From positions 27,747,841 to 27,811,840 of the forward strand of contig NC_092575.1 of NCBI RefSeq assembly GCF_037975245.1: a stretch of DNA of 64,000 nucleotides, read 5' to 3'. This document shows, in pieces, positions 60,201-64,000 of this stretch. The first letter of the stretch is position 1. Every line of letters starts with the position of its first letter. A program made the position numbers and the translations under genes. The notes beneath the pieces were generated by a model that was not told where the DNA came from, did not search any database, and was given only the letters and a program-made list of their open reading frames with translations. The stretch comes from Apostichopus japonicus. Lineage: Eukaryota; Echinodermata; Holothuroidea; Aspidochirotida; Stichopodidae.

Positions 60201-63200
60201 GTAAATTAGAGAGAAGAACATTACCTTGCAGTATGTCTAAATGTATACATTACATTAGAGAGAAGAACATTACCTTACAGTTTGTCTATTAGTATACATT
60301 ACATTAGAAAGAAGAACATTACCTTACAGTATGTCTATACCTATACATTACATTAGAAAGAAGAACATTACCTTACAGTATGTCTATTATACAGTACTTT
60401 AGTAAGACGAACATTACCTTACAGTATGTCTATTAATATATAGTAGATTAGAGAGAAGAACATTACCTTACAGTATGTCTAAACGTATACATTACATTAG
60501 AGAGAAGAACATTACCTTACAGTTTGTCTAATATTATATATTACATTAGAAAGAAGAACATTACCTCACAGTATGTCTATTAGTATACAGTACAGGAGAG
60601 AGAAGAACATTACCTTACAGTATGTTTATTAATGTACATTACATTAGAAAGACGAACATTACCTTACAATATGTCTATTAGTATATATACAGTAGATTAG
60701 AGAGAAGAACATTACCTTACAGTATGTTTATTAATATACATTACATTAGAAAGAAGAACATTACTTTACAGTTTGTCTATTATTATACATTACAATAGAA
60801 AGAAGAACATTACCTTACAGTTTGTCTATTAGTATACAGTAGAAGAGAAAGAAGAACATTACCTTACAGTATGTCTATTAGTATAAATACAGTACATTAG
60901 AAAGAAGAACATTACCTTACAGTTTGTCTATTAGTATACATTACATTAGAAAGAAGAACATTACCTTACAGTATGTCTATACGTATACATTACATTAGAA
61001 AGAAGAACATTACCTTACAGTATGTCTATTATACAGTACATTAGAAAGACGAACATTACCTTAAAGTATGTCTATTAATATATAGTAGATTAGAGAGAAG
61101 AACATTACCTTACAGTATGTCTAAACGTATACATTACATTAGAGAGAAGAACATTACCTTACAGTTTATCTAATATTATATATTACATTAGAAAGAAGAA
61201 CATTACCTTACAGTATGTCTATTAGTATACAGTACAGGAGAGAGAAGAACATTACCTTACAGTATGTTTATTAATGTACATTACATTAGAAAGAAGAACA
61301 TTACCTTACAATATGTCTATTAGTATATATACAGTAGATTAGAGAGAAGAACATTACCTTACAGTATGTTTATTAATATACATTACATTAGAAAGAAGAA
61401 CATTACTTTACAGTTTGTGTATTATTATACATTACAATAGAAAGAAGAACATTACCTTACAGTCTGTCTATTAGTATACAGTAGAAGAGAGAGAAGAACA
61501 TTACCTTACAGTATGTTTATTAATATACATTACATTAGAAAGAAGAACATTACCTTACAGTATGTCTATTATACAGTACATTAGAAAGACGAACATTACC
61601 TTACAGTATGTCTATTAATATATAGTAGATTAGAGAGAAGAACATTACCTTACAGTATGTCTAAACGTATACATTACATTAGAGAGAAGAACATTACCTT
61701 ACAGTTTGTCTAATATTATATATTACATTAGAAAGAAGAACATTACCTTACAGTATGTCTATTAGTATACAGTACAGGAGAGAGAAGAACATTACCTTAC
61801 AGTATGTTTAATATTGTACATTACATTAGAAAGAAGAACATTACCTTACAATATGTCTATTAGTATATATACAGTAGATTAGAGAGAAGAACATTACCTT
61901 ACAGTATGTTTATTAATATACATTACATTAGAAAGAAGAACATTACTTTACAGTTTGTCTATTATTATACATTACAATAGAAAGAAGAACATTACCTTAC
62001 AGTCTGTCTATTAGTATACAGTAGAAGAGAGAGAAGAACATTACCTTACAGTATGTCTATTAGTATAAATACAGTACATTAGAAAGAAGAACATTACCTT
62101 ACAGTTTGTCTATTAGTATACAGTACATTAGAAAGAAGAACATTACCTTACAGTTTGTCTATTAGTATACATTACATTAGAAAGAAGAACATTACCTTAC
62201 AGTATGTCTATACGTATACATTACATTAGAAAGAAGAACATTACCTTACAGTATGTCTATTATACAGTACATTAGAAAGACGAACATTACCTTACAGTAT
62301 GTCTATTAATATATAGTAGATTAGAGAGAAGAACATTACCTTACAGTATGTCTAAACGTATACATTACATTAGAGAGAAGAACATTACCTTACAGTTTAT
62401 CTAATATTATATATTACATTAGAAAGAAGAACATTACCTTACAGTATGTCTATTAGTATACAGTACAGGAGAGAGAAGAACATTACCTTACAGTATGTTT
62501 ATTAATGTACATTACATTAGAAAGAAGAACATTACCTTACAATATGTCTATTAGTATATATACAGTACATTAGAAAGAAGAACATTACCTTACAGTTTGT
62601 CTATACCTATACATTACTTTAGAAAGAGGAACATCACCTTACAGTTTGTCTATTAGTATACAGTACATCAGAAAGAAGAACATTACCTTACAGTATGTCT
62701 ATACGTATACATTACATTAAAAAGAAGAACTTTACCTTACAGTATGTCTATTATACATTACATTAGAAAGACGAACATTACCTTATAGTATGTCTATTTA
62801 TTTATAGTAGATTAGGGAGAAGAACATTACCTTGCAGTATGTCTAAACGTATACATTACAATAGAAAGAAGAACATTACTTTACAGTTTGTCTATTAGTT
62901 TACAGTACAAGAGAGAGAAGAACATTACCTTACAGTATGTCTATTAGTATATATACAGTACATGAGAGAGAAGAACATTACCTTATAGTTTGTCTATTAG
63001 TATCTAGTACATTAGAGAGAAGAACATTACCTTACAGTTTGTCTATTAGTATATAGTACATTAGAAAGAAGAACATTACCTTACAGTTTGTCTATTAGTA
63101 AACAGTACATTAGAGAGAAGAACATTACCTTACAGTTTGTCTATCATTATACATTTCATTAGAAAGAATAACATTACCTTACAGTATGTCTCTATTAGTA

Positions 63201-64000
63201 TACATTACATTAGAAAGAAGAACATTACCTTACAGTTTGTCTAATAGTAAACAGTACATTATAGAGAAGAACATTACCGTACAGTTTGTCTATCATTATA
63301 CATTTCATTAGAAAGAAGAACATTACCTTACAGTTTGTCTATTAGTTTCTAGTACATTAGAAAGAAGAACATTACCTTACAGTATGTCTATTAGTATATA
63401 TACAGTACATGAGAGAGAAGAACATTACCTTACAGTTTGTCTATCATTATACATTTCATTAGAAAGAAGAACATTACCTTACAGTTTGTCTATTAGTATC
63501 TAGTACATTAGAAAGAAGAACATTACCTTACAGTTTGTCTATTAGTATATAGTACATTAGAACGAAGAACATTACCTTACAGTTTGTCTAATAGTAAACA
63601 GTACATTATAGAGAAGAACATTACCTTACAGTTTGTCTATCATTATACATTTCATTAGAAAGAAGAACAGTACCTTACAGTATGTCTATTAGTATATATA
63701 CAGTACATGAGAGAGAAGAACATTACCTTATAGTTTGTCTATTAGTATCTAGTACATTAGAAAGAAGAACATTACCTTACAGTTTGTCTATCATTATACA
63801 TTTCATTAGAAAGAATAACATTACCTTACAGTATGTCTATTAGTATACATTTCATTAGAAAGAAGAACAGTACCTTACAGTATGACTATTAGTATATACA
63901 CAGTAGACTGGAGAGATGAACAGTACCTTACAGTATATCTATTAGTATACAGTACATTAAAAAGAAGAACATTACCTTACAGTATGTCTATTAGTATACA
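48270..64000. repeat. 49-bp satellite array, ~15.7 kb, continues off right edge
   Basis: Head-to-tail units of about 49 bp (range roughly 44-56) with the core GAAGAACATTACCTTACAGT, then a variable TATGTCTATTAGTATACAGT section. By length this is around 320 units. Two recurrent subtypes exist: one with TTAGTATACAGTACATTAGA and one with TCATTATACATTTCATTAGA. Some units carry an inserted ATAT before ACAGT. A short variant (ATCTATTTAAAAGAAGAAAA) recurs at about 50870, 52990, 53175 and 58870. Open frames within it are by-products of the repeat: 49 is not a multiple of three and no protein is implied. Whether it is centromeric or subtelomeric cannot be seen. Confidence 0.98.
54590..55662. repeat. 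Higher-order block of the satellite, copy 1
   Basis: This block matches 62928-64000 at a constant offset of 8338 bp. Landmarks are ACATGAGAGAGAAG at about 54622 and CACAGTAGACTGGAGAGATG at 55561 against 63899. Unit order and private variants are conserved, and the match runs off the window. Confidence 0.85.

Overview
This window looks like animal nuclear DNA: AT-rich, intron-heavy, with GT-AG introns, and dominated by mobile elements, minisatellites and a large satellite. There is no operon structure, Shine-Dalgarno context or CRISPR array. A marine invertebrate, possibly an echinoderm or another basal deuterostome, fits the repeat style (AGGTCA-rich 400-bp repeats, scattered TAGGCCT words). 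That placement is a low-confidence inference.

Region 1-26.5 kb. A 54-bp minisatellite fills positions 1-1027. From 1040 to 26502 the minus strand carries the 5' part of one recognisable gene, CLUH (clustered mitochondria homolog). Eleven exons can be chained with consistent reading phase and GT-AG junctions. They sum to exactly 552 codons and cover a low-complexity N-terminus, the ubiquitin-like CLU_N domain and the start of the Clu domain. The rest of the gene (about 60% by family length) lies beyond the left edge. Its introns hold a 13-bp-TIR element, a 2.4-kb block of roughly 400-bp AGGTCA-rich tandem repeats, a 2.9-kb DNA transposon with a decayed DDE-type transposase inserted in a 256-bp tandem array, and a hAT-like MITE.

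Region 26.5-43.4 kb. A tRNA-Ser-like SINE head lies inside CLUH intron 1. A second minus-strand gene, which I cannot name, appears to start at 42066 and end at a stop codon at 28662; only two or three of its exons are visible. The intervening DNA has no recognisable genes but is unusually rich in TACTGTA/TACAGTA words. A 1.3-kb segment bounded by a 15-bp inverted repeat carries telomere-like TTAGGG repeats and a decayed tRNA-like unit. A foldback pair of about 110-bp arms lies just upstream of gene 2.

Region 43.4-48.2 kb. A short tandem cluster starts with a near-perfect copy of the first ~46 nt of U2 snRNA fused to an unrelated structured body that ends in a T-run. This is the most unusual item in the window. 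A 5'-truncated LINE tail lies at about 47 kb, near AT and CA microsatellites.

Region 48.27-64.0 kb. A continuous 49-bp-period satellite of about 15.7 kb runs off the right edge. It contains higher-order duplications, including one of over 1 kb repeated at an offset of 8338 bp.
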